From contig JAQGDQ010000150.1 of the NCBI GenBank assembly GCA_030141605.1, forward strand, positions 294,627 to 358,626: DNA of 64,000 bases, given 5' to 3'. A program made the position numbers and the translations under genes. Under the pieces are notes generated by a model. It worked only from the letters and a program-made list of their open reading frames with translations, searched no databases and had not been told where the DNA came from. The DNA comes from Tubiluchus corallicola (taxonomy: Eukaryota > Priapulida > Priapulimorpha > Priapulimorphida > Tubiluchidae). Position 1 is the stretch's first letter. Every line of letters begins with the position of its first letter. Below, piece after piece: positions 11,721-22,963 of this stretch.

Positions 11721-13788
11721 TAAGATAAGAAGACTATACATGTGTCGACTTGGTACTGTCCACGGTACACCCGTCGCAGCAGTAGTAACGAAGCCTATAA
11801 TTCTGACAATATAAGTTTATTTTGACAACTGCCACCATGACAATACGTAAAACTGTAAATGCAAATGCTTCATTAAAACGAAAAAGTGAACAAACAGTAC
11901 ACCAGCCCAAAGTGCAACACAAAATTAGGCTACAGAGACAAGTTGCAAAAACGGACAAAATCAAATCAATACACTAGCAGGGTGAGGGCCTAAAAGAATG
12001 TTATTGACAAGAACACTACGCAACCACTGACATTGGCCTGGCAGTTCACACAGCACTTAAAACAAGCATTAAGAGAACACCAGAGAGATTACGGTCAGAG
12101 CCTCAGAAGTCAGAGGTCATTCAAGCCATATCTTGCTGGATAGTATTGTCTACTCTATACTAAAAATAATTATCTTATTTCAGAAAGTGTCTAGTTCAAT
12201 CAAGTTAGTAATAATAATTTATCAACCTGTTCCCTGGACCTGCAATGCAGTAAATCACTAACTTCTCGCCCCTCTCAAACGCAGAAAATAAATTTGTTCA
12301 CCATTCTGAAATAAAGTAATTCTGGGGAGCTAAAATGAATCTCTGCCTTACTGAGATTCAAACATCCAATTTGTGCACCAACTTTGTTTACGCTATATTT
12401 ATATATTTCTGTCCCAGTGCGTTAAGCAGAAGCAGCAAATTCCAGGATTTTGTACTGAACTGTAATAGACAATCTATTTGATAGTTCTATTTAAAATTTG
12501 AGAGTTAAGTGTCATAAACATATTAAAAAGTGCAATCACATGAAACTTGGTAAGGTGAATTTTCATTGAGCCAGAATTTCAATAGTACAGCACTACTATG
12601 TAAAATGGATACAAATTAAGCAGCAGCAATTGCTGTTCATGCTGCTCAAATAATAAGTTAATCTATGCATTATGCATCTGCCATATCAACAAAAAAAAAT
12701 GAAAATAGTCCGAGCAAGAGCAGGAGAGAGAGAGACTGCTTACAAGTAATAGTTACAGGTACAACAAGCCTCTTATAAACTGCAGATCTGTGACTGACAG
12801 TGGCTTGTAAAAGCTAAATTTATCACTGCCATGCATAATTAGGGTAACACACTCCCCTGCAGTTGAAAAGTTTGCATTTATTAAGCGATGCTAACCACAT
12901 GGAACCATCATTGTAATACAATAAATGAGTTTTCCTGAGTTTTTTCTACAACAGTGTCAAAATTGCTACTGCTTATACAATAGTTTTTTTTTAACACATC
13001 AATGAATAATTACACAAGACACAAGATGTTATAATTATGAGTGTAATGTAATTCAAGTGCTTTGTTTCACATGTACAAGAATGCCCATGAATGACACCTG
13101 AAAGTTTTGACTTTAACAAACAAGAACTGCTGTGTAAAAAACAACAACATCAATATTAACAATCTCATCAGCAAAACCAATTTTTTGTCACTAAAGTAAT
13201 TTCTCTTCTGATGCTGCCTTATAGCATATTCAAAAATCACTTATAAGATTATTTTAGTGATTTTAGGAACAATTTTATTGAGGCTATAGTCAAACACCCC
13301 TTTATAACGTTAAACTCGCTCAATGCCCTTTTGGCAAAACAAAGTGTTCGTATTTGGTTAAACATGTATGTTTTAATGCACCTCATTATAATGCCAAACT
13401 CGCTTAATGCCAACCTTTTCGCAGTCCCAAAGTACACGGTACAAAGAAGTCTGACTATAATGAAATAGATGTTGTATTTTTAACAACAACTTCAAAATTT
13501 TGTAGTTATAATAAAACTGTGAAATTAAATGAAGATGAGAAAATTTACTCAGCTTCATCTTTTTTAGAGACTTAAATAAGGTCTTCTCTGTATTTAACCA
13601 AATACAGTCTTAATTGTTCGAGTATTCCACCATGTACAACGTTCCATTGGCTAATGTAGCCCCTAATCCGGTAAAGCATGGCTTGCCTTTCCATCGTGAT
13701 ACCTTGCGCTTAAGTTAAATTAAAAAATAAATAAATTTCCATTTTTCTCACATGTATTTTTCAATCTTGAAAACCATAGCATGCTATG
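11721..13788. other. Intergenic / probable 3' UTR of the zinc-finger gene
   Basis: AT-rich DNA without a supported gene. The right part (about 13000-13788) could be the 3' UTR of the minus-strand zinc-finger gene. At 13300-13420 stretches such as cgttaaactcgctcaatgcc and gccaaactcgcttaatgcc resemble pogo/mariner-type subterminal repeats. A short GA run lies at 12724-12737. Confidence 0.4.
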
Positions 13789-14688
13789 CTAGCTATGAGA
13801 ATTTGCATTGTGGATGACAACTTCATACTCACTTTTGAAGGTCAGACCACACAAAGTGCATCTATTTTCTCGTTTGACACCGTGAACATTCCTGACATGA
13901 ACTAGCAGATTATCTCGGCGAGCACATCGCATGTCACATACCTCACACTTATAAGGCTTCTCACCTGTGTGAGAACGTTTATGTCTTGTTAAATCTGCAT
14001 GACTGTTGAAAGGCCGGTGACATTCAGCACATTGCCAAACTGTTTTACGTTCAGAAGTGTCTTTAGTTTGAAAACGACGCTTAGAATTAAATTTACCAGT
14101 AGCAGATTTTGCTGAAGCACGGCTACACTGACTCCCATAAAGCTTGCGACTGGATTTAAGCTGAGAAATCTTGCAAACAAAACTCTTCTTACAAACTGAG
14201 CTAGTAGAATCAGATTGATGGTCACTGAAGCTCTGTGGAGTAATCTCTGCATCACATTCTCTAAGTGCTAAAATACTGCTCTGATCTGAGCACCATTTTG
14301 GTTCATTGCCACAAACAACATTAGCCACTGACTCACTGAAATCTATGGATGAATTTGTTTTCATTTCTTGTAGGCTCTGGTTATCAATGTTTGCAGTGGG
14401 ACAATGATATCCTTTTAATAACAAATTAGATGTTTCTTGCTCTGAACAAGTTTTACCAGTGTTGCTTTCAAAAATTTCTTTTGCCTGAAAATTTTCCAGT
14501 TGGTCAGAGAAATGTTCCGTTTTAACAGAGCTCATGCTAAATTGATCAGAAATGTCAGTAAAATCAGCATGGCACACCAGAATTTTGCAATGCCAGGTCC
14601 TTGTATGAGCAAAAAATATATCCTCTGATATAAAACACTCTGAACAAGCTGTACATTTGAAATAAACATCATCTGCTACATACTCCAT
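13789..14688 (-). CDS. C2H2 zinc-finger protein, 299 aa
   Basis: A minus-strand frame from ATG 14688 to the TAG at 13789-13791. An upstream in-frame ATG at 14754 would lie beyond a convincing acceptor (ttcttgtatag just before 14708), so the start at 14688 within this last exon is preferred. It has an isolated N-terminal finger (residues about 10-33, C-x2-C then H-x4-H), an acidic and Ser-rich middle with a basic patch, and three C-terminal fingers at about 218-240, 246-269 and 275-298. The first two are joined by the canonical TGEKP linker. Such proteins bind DNA in the nucleus; the target is unknown. The finger arrangement (1 + 3) fits no family I can name with certainty. 5' non-coding exon(s) should lie to the right. 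Confidence 0.8.
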   Translation of the reverse strand: MEYVADDVYFKCTACSECFISEDIFFAHTRTWHCKILVCHADFTDISDQFSMSSVKTEHFSDQLENFQAKEIFESNTGKTCSEQETSNLLLKGYHCPTANIDNQSLQEMKTNSSIDFSESVANVVCGNEPKWCSDQSSILALRECDAEITPQSFSDHQSDSTSSVCKKSFVCKISQLKSSRKLYGSQCSRASAKSATGKFNSKRRFQTKDTSERKTVWQCAECHRPFNSHADLTRHKRSHTGEKPYKCEVCDMRCARRDNLLVHVRNVHGVKRENRCTLCGLTFKSEYEVVIHNANSHS

Positions 14689-14884
14689 TTTTGAATTTCT
14701 AGAGTTGCCTATACAAGAAAAGAAAATAATATACCCTGCAAAGATAAATACCATAAATTAATGAACTGAGACACCTTTTTGACTGGATGCATCAATGAAC
14801 GGAAGAGCCTGAAGTGCACAAATACAAAATTAGGTAAAATGGCACATATGTTGTTTTGACGCAAGTGATTTCTATAATAAAACT

Positions 14885-15600
14885 AGAATGTGCTCATTAG
14901 AAAGCAGATCTCTGCCTGTACCTGTATTGGTATTATATAGACTAGCAAATCAAAATAAATCTATAATGCATATAAAATGCACAATACACGAATGTTCCGC
15001 ATAACATTTATCTACCTTTTTGGCGATGGTAATAGACTGACAAATGTATACGCATTAACCAAGTCACCTTATAAGGCTATACACATTAATAAGCAAAAGT
15101 TCATAGACAGCATTGCACAGTTTTCCAAGCGAGAATTATTCGAAATGGAACTGGAACTACCTAGATCGTAGTTGTTTGCCCAGGTGGAAAAAAAACAAAA
15201 AAGAAGTACTAAACACACCCTTTGAGACCTCCACGTAGCTTAGTTTTTTTAGTATGTGGCGTTCGGTCAAGTTTTGCGGGAAAAGAACTGGCGAAAAGAT
15301 TCCCATTTTGGCACCTTATACTTTATTTCTTCACAAAGTTTCTTGGAAATATGTTAGATAGCTTTTGCATAATAGGTTTACTGCCATAAAAAACAACCAA
15401 GCAAACAGGTAAGCAAACAAACTGTGTTGAAGTATAACTTCCTTGGCAGAGCTAAAAATAACAAAACAATTATTGCCCACTGTAACCCTAACCCTAAAAT
15501 GTTTTACTAAGGTGCTTTACCACATTTTACCATTTTCAACTACTGTGCCATTTTTACTGTGCCATTTTTTCTGTGCCATTTTACCTACATTCGGAAAAAT
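14885..15600 (+). repeat. Dispersed repeat family, copy A
   Basis: Aligns over about 600 bases, in inverted orientation, with 26030-26680 (shared landmarks: tattatatagactagcaaat, ccttataaggctata, caaagtttcttggaaa, cttccttggca). The right end carries a short run of gtgccatttttactgtgccatttt units (15544-15592), matching the minisatellite arms of copy B. A peptide-like similarity (FIYLF..GNRL.N) is seen in the two copies, but frames are broken, so coding is unlikely. Confidence 0.6.
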
Positions 15601-16350
15601 CAGCTAAATAGGTCTTCCACAGCAGTTGCATATAGCAGAAATAAATCTAAACCATGATATAAGTTTGGATGGATAATACTTGGAAATCTGAATTACTGGT
15701 TAAAGCGAGAATTAGTGCCCTTGCAATGAGGGAAATCCTTTATATGCTTGGAAATTTCATGAAAATCAAAAGTTTGTCATTATGATGTTGGTACTGAAGA
15801 TTTTACACTGTTGGTTTTATGATGAAGAAACAGAAAAGATAAATGCCAACACACAGAAAGAAAGGATTAACTGGTTATTATTTGGAGACAAAATTAATTG
15901 TGCCAAAAACTTTCTATATGAGATAATGAAAAAGAGAAAATGCTAATTAATGATGTATGTACGACTTGAGCAGTTTATTGTTACAGCTGAATGATAGTCT
16001 TTTTTGCCAATCTAGACTGAGGCAAAACGGTCAAGGCACTGAACCTGAACCTGAGTAGATAAAATTCTGATGAGAGTTAACAATGCTCCTATACGCCATA
16101 AACCTATAATTATATTAATTTCATCGTTCTTTGGATCTACAAAACTTACTTTAGCAAGGAGAGAGTACCAAATCCAAGCACGTTCGTGCAACCTCAGCTC
16201 TTCAGTGGTTCAGGCTCCTCTTCACCGTTTCCAAAATGAGCACAACCTAAGTGTGCAAGTACAAAATTATTTTCTTCTGACATAATTCTATGGTCATTCC
16301 CAGTTCTGCACACAAATGTCACCCTTCCAACTTATTACATTTCCTTGTAA
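15600..16350. other. Intergenic, no gene seen
   Basis: No supported gene. A telomere-like doublet (aaccctaaccctaa) lies just to the left at 15484-15497. 15700-15980 has short broken frames (for example NTQKERINWLLFG) that might be LINE-derived, but the evidence is too thin to call. Confidence 0.3.
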
Positions 16351-16353
16351 CTT

Positions 16354-16760
16354 CTATATGTTTTCTCTTGATTCCAGTATTTCTCTGCTCTTACTAATCG
16401 TTGAAATATATCTATTTCTGTTAATAGCCTCTATCCATACATTATACTTATTTATTATTGCTTCCGATTTCTCACAACTTAGTACATGACCTGTTATACC
16501 TTCTTGAATCCTGCACGTAGGACACAATAAACCTTCCTGTTTATTTACCTTATTATGACATTTCAATTTTTCATATTAAATATTTTGACAACTTTCATTA
16601 TATTTACTGAATCAGCAAGGCCACACTCAAGAAATCTTAATTTTGTCATACTCTGTACTTTAATAATTGTCTTGATGTTCTAGTAACATTTCTTGGCTTA
16701 TAGTTCTTTATTTCTCTTTTCGATGTTGATTTTTTAATTTTTCTATTTATTATTTGCTTC
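16354..16760 (-). pseudogene. LINE C-terminal fragment with zinc-ribbon-like CxxC
   Basis: Minus strand, 70 open codons (16566-16354) with CPTCRIQEGITGHVLSC, the C-x2-C...H-x3-C pattern found at the C-terminus of many LINE polyproteins after the reverse transcriptase. The region to the right (16570-16760) continues in broken frames. Same general type as the fragment at 44840-45290. Confidence 0.4.
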
Positions 16761-16769
16761 ACCTTATCT

Positions 16770-17236
16770 TTCTTCCGTACTTATCTAACTTGGGATGGCA
16801 CAACAAGAAAGGTTAAAAAATCAGAAAGATACAGTCGAATTTACTTTGCATAAAAAACAATCATATATTCGTAAAATAAGCCTATCAAATTCATCAAATT
16901 CACTCACTTAAGCTCAGCGCTAGTGCTACTGCTGGCTGCTACCTAAAACAGTTGAAGAAATCTTTTTACGCGCTGATACCTACCACAAGTTGAGTTCAGT
17001 TCTGTTCAATGCCTAGACCTTATTGTATTGATGAGCATTCAAACCTGATACTCGGCTGAAAGTAAAAAAATACACAAACTTATACAAGGTTTGCAATTCA
17101 TATCTCACGACGTTTTCTTCACAATATAGATTATACACTTTGATTACACCACCAACGCGAAATGTGAAGTGATACTTTGCTTTGTTGGGCGCTGTTTGGG
17201 GCACTGGCCCATAACTCAGCTTAAAAATAGTAACCC
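16770..17236. other. Intergenic, no gene seen
   Basis: AT-rich, with no domain-bearing frame on either strand. The 63-codon minus-strand frame at 17013-17204 has no recognised feature. Confidence 0.3.
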
Positions 17237-17984
17237 TTGTTAGGCGTCGAGTAATCCACTAGCCGAAGTCGGACAACGACGCACATGGGCTAGCCCAAGT
17301 AGGACGTGTCGTACATTGGCTGCCCAAGTAGGACACTAGAGCAGGTCACAAATTGAGTCGTTAACCGTACTGGCAGCACCCGTTGTCCTTGTTTATTTAA
17401 TAACAATAATTGAAAACGTCAAAAACGTTGAATAATTTATTATACATCTAGTAAAATAAAAGAATCTTATTTTGAGTTAGCAAAACAGCCAATATTAAAT
17501 TTGGTTTCGATATTAATCTTTTTGAAGTGAAATAAGCCCACTTCTTAGACGATTCCAACATTTGCTTAAAGTATGTCATTTTTATTTTGTCTCGCTTCAC
17601 AGACAGGTGATCCGTTTCACTACATCTTGGACAGATAATTTTTTCTACTAAGTAAACGGGCTAGCGAGCTATGTGCCCTACATAGTTTCTCTCTTTCAAA
17701 CATTAGATACTTAGTTTAACATTATGATGATGTTAATGGGCTAATAATAATGGTGATATTATTGTAAAAAATACATTGTAAATTGTCAAGAGTATCCAAC
17801 ATTATTATAAAGTTACTTTTTTCTAAAACAAATTTAGTTTTACGTTTCGTTATGTCATAATTCTCGATAGAAATCGCCAGTGTCCTACTTGGGCTGCCCA
17901 TGTGCGACACTACTTTTCCACAAATTTAGCACGTTTTACCGGAAGTGTCCTACTTCGGCTAGTGGATTACTCGGCGCCCAACAA
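17237..17984. mobile_element. Non-autonomous TIR element (TIR GAGTAATCCACTAGCCGAAG)
   Basis: Both ends carry an inverted repeat of about 39 bases with three or four mismatches; the core GAGTAATCCACTAGCCGAAG is identical. Inside each end lie additional copies of gcccaagtaggac, several times on the left and in reverse on the right, so the subterminal region is itself repetitive. Flanks show ccc on both sides, a possible 3-bp target duplication. The interior is AT-rich and non-coding. Superfamily unknown. Confidence 0.65.
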
Positions 17985-18230
17985 CCCACACCGTGATTCA
18001 TATGCAAAATCACTGATCAGTGACTAATGAATTTTTGTTAGCACTTAAATATTACATTGCAGGCAAATGATACAAACCTGTGATGCTGTTACATGTACTC
18101 CCAAGTGACCCGTGCTGGCCTAACTGAATTTCATAATTGCTTATCACACACGTTCACTGTGGAATGTGCTTCCTATTCAACCCTGCAGCTAATAAGTTTT
18201 AAGCAGGGTTTAGCATTGCTTTCATAAATA

Positions 18231-18560
18231 TTATGGTAAATGTTGTAGATATTTGCTCACTTCTCTATCCTCCTCCCCAAAGATGTAGTTGAACGTGATT
18301 ATTGTCTGTTGCCTATCATCTTCTTCCTCCACGGCGCGACGTATGGTTGTGATTATGGCTACGAGATTCCGGTACTCCCACGGTGTCAGTCTCACCTCTG
18401 GAAGTTTGGGTAGCGAGAACCCGCCCATTCTCTTTTGTTTTCCGATTCTCATTGCAACGTCGCACCAAGCCGTGCTTGACCTATCTAAATTGGTCATGTA
18501 TCGCTTGCATTACAAGACCTTTAGTGCTGTCGAAATGAAGAGACTGGCTCCCCAGGTCCT
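18231..18560 (-). CDS. Unidentified frame at the left end of the virus-like segment
   Basis: 88 open codons on the minus strand (18497-18231), higher GC than the flanks. The product is charged (EEEDDRQQ) without a recognised domain. It lies in the same orientation as, and downstream of, the ATPase remnant, beyond a telomere-like array. It may be part of the same inserted element; chance cannot be excluded. No function is proposed. Confidence 0.25.
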
Positions 18561-18567
18561 AATCTAT

Positions 18568-18780
18568 CTCTAACCCTAACCCTAACTCTAGCTGCTAACC
18601 CTAACCTAGCTGCTGACCCTAACCCTAACCCTAATCTGTCTCTAGCTCGCCCTTCCAAATAATGGACATCCCTAACCCTAACCCTAACCCAAACTTTATC
18701 CCTCTAAATAACGGAACTCGTTCGAGTGATACGAGCGATGGTCGACCCCAACCCTAACCCCAACCCCATCCCTAATTTAG
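18568..18780 (+). repeat. Degenerate telomere-like array, CCCTAA orientation
   Basis: Runs of ccctaa and variants interspersed with tagctgctaa, ctctagct and unrelated spacers. A segment of about 36 bases (starting near 18569, core ctctagctgctaaccctaac) is the exact reverse complement of one in the array at 23856-24000. The array lies inside the virus-like segment and not at a chromosome end. Confidence 0.75.
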
Positions 18781-19235
18781 CGACAAAACGAAAGGTACTT
18801 CTCGCGTTGTTGCTGCTGTTGGCGGTTTCTGTTGAAATCCGTCTTTGCCGTCTTTCCCAGCAGAGTTATGGGTATGCTTATTTCTTTCAGATATTCGGAG
18901 AATCTGACCAACCACGCAGTGGCGCCATCTTTTCGCTGGTTACCGCATAATTTATCAAATCCACTAAGTGCGAACCGTTCACTGCACGTCCTGCACGTAC
19001 CAAACGACCGACTTCGTCCCAACGAGTGTGGTGAGCCTCCAAAAAGGAGAGCCTAAAAAATTCATCGCATCTCCATCGGCCCATTTTAACAAATCCCTCC
19101 TCTGGTGGGAACTGGTGCGAGCCAACTGTCGGAGAAACGGTTTGTATCGTCTGATGCGACCCGATGTCATTCTGACTGATGCTGGCAGTAACGACGGCAA
19201 CGAGGAACCGTCGATGGTTCGGTGGCTCACGCACC
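18777..19235 (-). pseudogene. Possible small basic protein remnant next to the viral-type ATPase
   Basis: Minus-strand frames 19230-18979 and 19022-18777 overlap and may be parts of one frameshifted gene: a basic N-terminal part (RIRRYKPFLRQLAR) and a later part with FDKLCGNQRKD and a Gln run. In virus-like elements of animals, small basic core-type proteins often sit beside the packaging ATPase, which is why this is noted. No firm homology can be claimed. Confidence 0.25.
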
Positions 19236-19254
19236 GCGATTTTGCTTATCTCAT

Positions 19255-19800
19255 TTTTGGGGCAGGAAGACCATCTGCGGGGCTTCGTGTGGAAATATGG
19301 CGTTTCCTGTCGCAAATCGAAAAGCACATAAGAAAATGACACCGTCATGGCACGTTCGAATGTGTCCACAAAAGATTTCGTTTTACCCGGATACTTTTGC
19401 CTACCCAACATTTCCAATCGCATGTTGTCGCGCGGATTTTTGAATAAAACTAGGTAGTGCATGTTTAGACTGCGAGTACGCGATTCTTTGCTCTGCTGAA
19501 AAAGATTTTGCGTGATGAAAACCACGAAACGGCTTGTGGTGTGCTAGCTTCGTGAACATGTCCATCATCCGTTTCGAGGAGGCCAGTTCGGTCATCATGT
19601 CATCCACCACCACTAAATCTCCCGTTCGTATTTCCACATTTATGTCCTTGCTGCACTCCACCCGACGCAATTCTTCGTCGGATGGCGGAGATTGGGATAT
19701 CAAACAACACGCTCCTATATAGGACGAGATTTTTCACAAAAGTGGTTTTCCCGGCATGAGTGGGTCCAACCACCAACATGGTGCTGCCAAATTTCAGACT
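19255..19800 (-). pseudogene. Packaging-type (FtsK/HerA, A32-like) ATPase remnant of a DNA-virus-like element
   Basis: Three minus-strand segments in different frames line up in the order of a genome-packaging P-loop ATPase. A Walker A motif GPTHAGKTT lies at 19767-19741, a Walker B-like stretch LVVVDDMM at about 19616-19593, then ITQN followed by LVLFKNPRD at 19453-19427. At least two frameshifts and an upstream in-frame stop break the gene. Such ATPases pump DNA into capsids in large DNA viruses and in virus-like transposons (Polinton/adintovirus type). It runs opposite to the TBP-like remnant to the right, with an AT-rich divergent gap between. The ATPase assignment is fairly sure; the virus group is not. 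Confidence 0.55.
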
Positions 19801-20025
19801 GGCATCAAAAGTTAATCATCCTGCTAATTGTTCAATTAATTAATTAATTGAGTAAATAATTAAATTTTTACCCGTTAAATTGCGTTAAACGTATCCACCC
19901 GCGCAAGATTGGTGGCACCGGCGATAATAGAGCAGTGCAGAAGTTCACCTTCGAGAAAGTCAAGTCATTGCTCTTTGAAAACAACCAGAAGAATATCGTC
20001 ATTGTTGGTAAACTGATCACCATGG
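19801..20025. promoter_or_regulatory. AT-rich gap between divergent virus-like genes
   Basis: Contains attaattaattaattg and aataattaaattttt between the minus-strand ATPase remnant and the plus-strand frames starting near 20026. Position and composition suggest a former divergent promoter; this is inference only. Confidence 0.25.
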
Positions 20026-20208
20026 ATGAGTGAATCGGACGATGAGGATGAGGGAATGTTGGAGTATTCGGAGTTAGACGCCATTCTACGACAAACCAGC
20101 AGAAACAGGATCGCGTATGTCAAGGGACTCGAGATGTACAAATTCGTCAAAAAACATCTACCCAAAAATCGCGTAGTGATACTCATAGAGGATCTACAAA
20201 ACGAATGA
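20026..20208 (+). CDS. Small acidic protein, unidentified, 60 aa
   Basis: Open from ATG 20026, N-terminus very acidic (SESDDEDEGM), C-terminus with basic helix-like text (MYKFVKKHLPKNR). The stop overlaps the next ATG at 20205 (atga), the frame that begins the TBP-like region. It might be the N-terminal part of the same ancient gene or a separate viral gene. No family recognised. Confidence 0.35.
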   Translation: MSESDDEDEGMLEYSELDAILRQTSRNRIAYVKGLEMYKFVKKHLPKNRVVILIEDLQNE

Positions 20209-20530
20209 CCACCGCCGGCCATACGATGGCAGAGCAATGGATGAGGCAGAGCAATCCGGGCAGCCAAAACCTTGGCCAACTATCTACTAATTCTACGATC
20301 AGAACAGTCAACATCGTCGCCATGACTTCGTTCGCGCACCGTTTCGATTTGAAGCAGCTACAAGCCAGAATGGGCAGAAAACGCTACACTTGGAGACCGA
20401 AATGCTTGTGGTGAAATGAGGGGGTGGCACGCTGATGATTTTCGTCTCCGGATCGATGGTGATCAATGGTTTTTCGCAGAAACGAAAACTAGAAAATTCC
20501 ATCATCGAACTCTCTAAACGTCACAGACTG
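20205..20530 (+). pseudogene. TBP-like protein remnant, first half
   Basis: In the frame from 20205 the segment VNIVAM (about 20307-20324) is followed by FDLKQLQARMGRKRY, resembling the first repeat of TATA-binding proteins (N-I-V-A, then a D-L helix). After an in-frame stop and a frame change, IFVSGSMVINGF (about 20438-20473) matches the TBP strand pattern hhFxSGxhVhxG. The gene is interrupted at 20539 by a hAT transposon and resumes at about 23091. TBP and its relatives nucleate transcription; some large DNA viruses encode their own. Seen: the motifs and their order. Inferred: one original gene. Confidence 0.5.
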
Positions 20531-20538
20531 ACACTTGC
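20531..20538. repeat. Target-site duplication of the hAT element, left
   Basis: CACTTGC (20532-20538) immediately precedes the CAGTGGCG end and is repeated immediately after the CCCCTG end at 23052-23058. Seven bases match exactly; hAT usually gives eight. Confidence 0.6.
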
Positions 20539-21253
20539 CAGTGGCGTCGTGTTATAGGGGCCCGGGCCCCCTCAATTTTTTTAGAAAATGTCAAAATGGC
20601 AAACGGTAAGCAAATTTATTTCCGACTTTTTGACACACAATAGCGGGCCAGCGCTCCATAAATGCGAACAGTATGAGCGTTTCGGTACAGTAGCCCAATC
20701 ATTAAAGTTTCTCGCCGAGTTAAATTATTCTGACTGTTAATACGTGCCTGACCAGACGTGCTTACCTGAAAGTCAGGATGCAGTTAATTTGTTTGCATGT
20801 AATCTATTCAGGAGGCAGGCAGGAACAGTTAACAAAAAAGCTCGTTGAGTAGCATTAGCGTCTTTGCACAAAAGACTGTTAGTTAACAAAACGGCTCAGT
20901 TAGCACTCGAGCTTCGTTCAGCAGTGTGTTATAATAGTGAACAAGTGAAACAGTAGAGCAAAAACAATGCAAACATTGAAGTCATGTTGAGCTAGCCTAG
21001 TACCAGAGAGTCGGTTTGGGAGATACAAATTGATGAGCCACCTCCTGATTGGACATTACCGACTCTTTGCTACTCCTTAGCGACTCTTTCCCACGAGTTT
21101 GCTGCATAAAAGGGCGTGATTTTGAGCACATTTCATCATTTTTCTGCTGCTAGAAGAATCTCTGCGATTTTAGCTGCTTATTTGCTCATTTATTGCACTG
21201 TTGTTTCATCTTGTTGACAAACAGGAATTTTCACGTGATTCTATATTTCTTAA

Positions 21254-21687
21254 ATGATGTCAAGGCAGTCCAATCTGACTTCATTTTTCAAGTCCAACCG
21301 TATTCCCGACCCAGGTTCTACGGCCACAACACTCATCCCCGTATCCAGCGTGTCTGTATCTACTGTAACATCGGTCAGCCAGTCTGAAGCCCCTAAAGGC
21401 AACACGTCCTCTTGCACAAATCTTCTGATTCCAACAGAACGAATCCAAAATGATGAGTACATTCGTCGCGGGACGTAGTGGATGCATACCCAAAGACCAA
21501 AATGGGAGGAAAATCGAGATCATTTCAGGGTCAGTGGTTCAACGATAGGTCCTGGTTGGCATACGTAAAGGATATTGATGCTGCATTCTGTTTCCCGTGT
21601 CGACCGAGTGATCTGATGATCCTTGCAGTTGAGGCTGAGAAAACAAAGAATATGGAGCTCTTCTGGAGTGATGTTCTGTGTCGATAG
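21254..21687 (+). pseudogene. hAT transposase N-terminus with TTF-type zinc finger
   Basis: First frame (21254-21475) starts MMSRQSNLTSFFKS, typical of hAT proteins whose N-terminus reads as a short motif around 'SFF'. After a stop, the frame to 21687 contains RSFQGQWFNDRSWLAYVKD then AAFCFPC, the conserved W...WL.Y....A.FC.PC block of TTF-type zinc fingers found in hAT/ZMYM-like transposases. One stop codon lies between the two frames and the coding ends before any catalytic region. Supports the hAT identity of the surrounding TIRs. Confidence 0.65.
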
Positions 21688-22140
21688 TACAAATTTTTAG
21701 TGCATTAATTCATATGGGTGACGGCAGAAACACGTACAGAAATATCCTACTAAATGCCCACCTGAGCTCTGGCTAGTATTGGCGTGGATCATGCGTTGCA
21801 AATATCGGGTGCAAGTAACACCCCAATCTAATGAGCTTGCATTTGATACCTGTATCCCGATAATTGTGCTGCCGAATCATTTAAAAATAACGTTTGTTGT
21901 TTTTTTCAACATCTTCATCTTACCTCGGAATAAAAAGTTTAGTAATTATTAAAAATATTAAGTTAAAGGTACATATGTTTTGGTAGTCGTCTTTTTGCCG
22001 AATCTTTGGATTCCTGACAGCTAATAAATACTTAATTAAATTTTAATTAAGTTTCCGTTGCTATAGCTTTAAGTTAAATGCCAGTTGGGAATAAATAAAT
22101 CGTTTTTCTTGCACGCAAAATACTGTGTGGGAATTCAAAA

Positions 22141-22963
22141 GGCGCTATTACACTTTCGCACCGCCTAGCTTTTTCTAGGTTATTGCTCGTTTTTAGGCTC
22201 GTAAGTCATCATTCTAGGCGCTATTACACTTTCGCACCGCCTAGCTTTTTCTAGGTTATTACTAGTTTTTAGGCTCGTAAGTCATCATTCTATTATTCTT
22301 ACGTCATCAGTGAATGTTTCCGCTAATCTAATTGTAATTTAATAATATATTTAGGTATAATTACCAATAATTACGCTGTATTCACAGTTCTACACCTATA
22401 CAGGGCGTATCGCCACCTTGTTTGTGTGTGTAGTCACGTGACGAATTTCGTACTAGTTTATGCATTATCAGGGCCTAGCTTAAAAGGCACGTGACACACT
22501 TTCATCTTCACCGCATTTACGAAATAAAGAAAAAACCTTTACTTTTTTTATAATCTAATAGTAATAATACTGCAGTAATAAATAAAATTAATGATAAATA
22601 ACTGCAGTGGTCTAAAATAATTTCCCGCGATACGATACAAACTACCGTAGCTGCAACCCTAATAATCATAAATTATGCGAAGAAACTAAAAATACAGGTT
22701 AAGGGACACATACGTCACTGCGCGAGAGCGATTGCGCATCAGTGGTGTAAACACGGTTATTCACGTGCAGCTTTTAATGGCGGCTGTAGGTAAGTAATGC
22801 ATGATTTTAATCTGATTTTAATCTGGACTTATAAAGCGCAAGAAGCAATAATATTATGGGAATCTGGTGTATATTACGCCTGTTGGTCTGCTTTCTGGCC
22901 TGCAGGCGTGAAAACAACCAATAGGCCAGGAAAAGCTAGGCGGTGCGAAAGTGTAATAGCGCC
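22141..22963. mobile_element. MITE with GGCGCTATTACACTTTCGCA ends, copy 1 (complete)
   Basis: 823 bp flanked by an exact 8-bp duplication ATTCAAAA (22133-22140 and 22964-22971). TIRs begin GGCGCTATTACACTTTCGCA and extend about 33 bases. The left end is duplicated in tandem: 22141-22216 and 22217-22292 are 76-bp units with two differences. An 8-bp TSD fits hAT or Merlin; the GG start favours Merlin. No transposase. Inside, on the plus strand, ATGGCGGCTGTAG is followed directly by a gtaagt donor (22777-22795), and CACGTG occurs near 22435, 22492 and 22762, an arrangement like a promoter with a first coding exon. The right three-quarters recur, inverted, at 63450-64000. Confidence 0.85.

Noticed and set aside
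18568-18780. A true chromosome end
   Set aside because: Degenerate repeats, unique sequence on both sides, and genes continue to the left.
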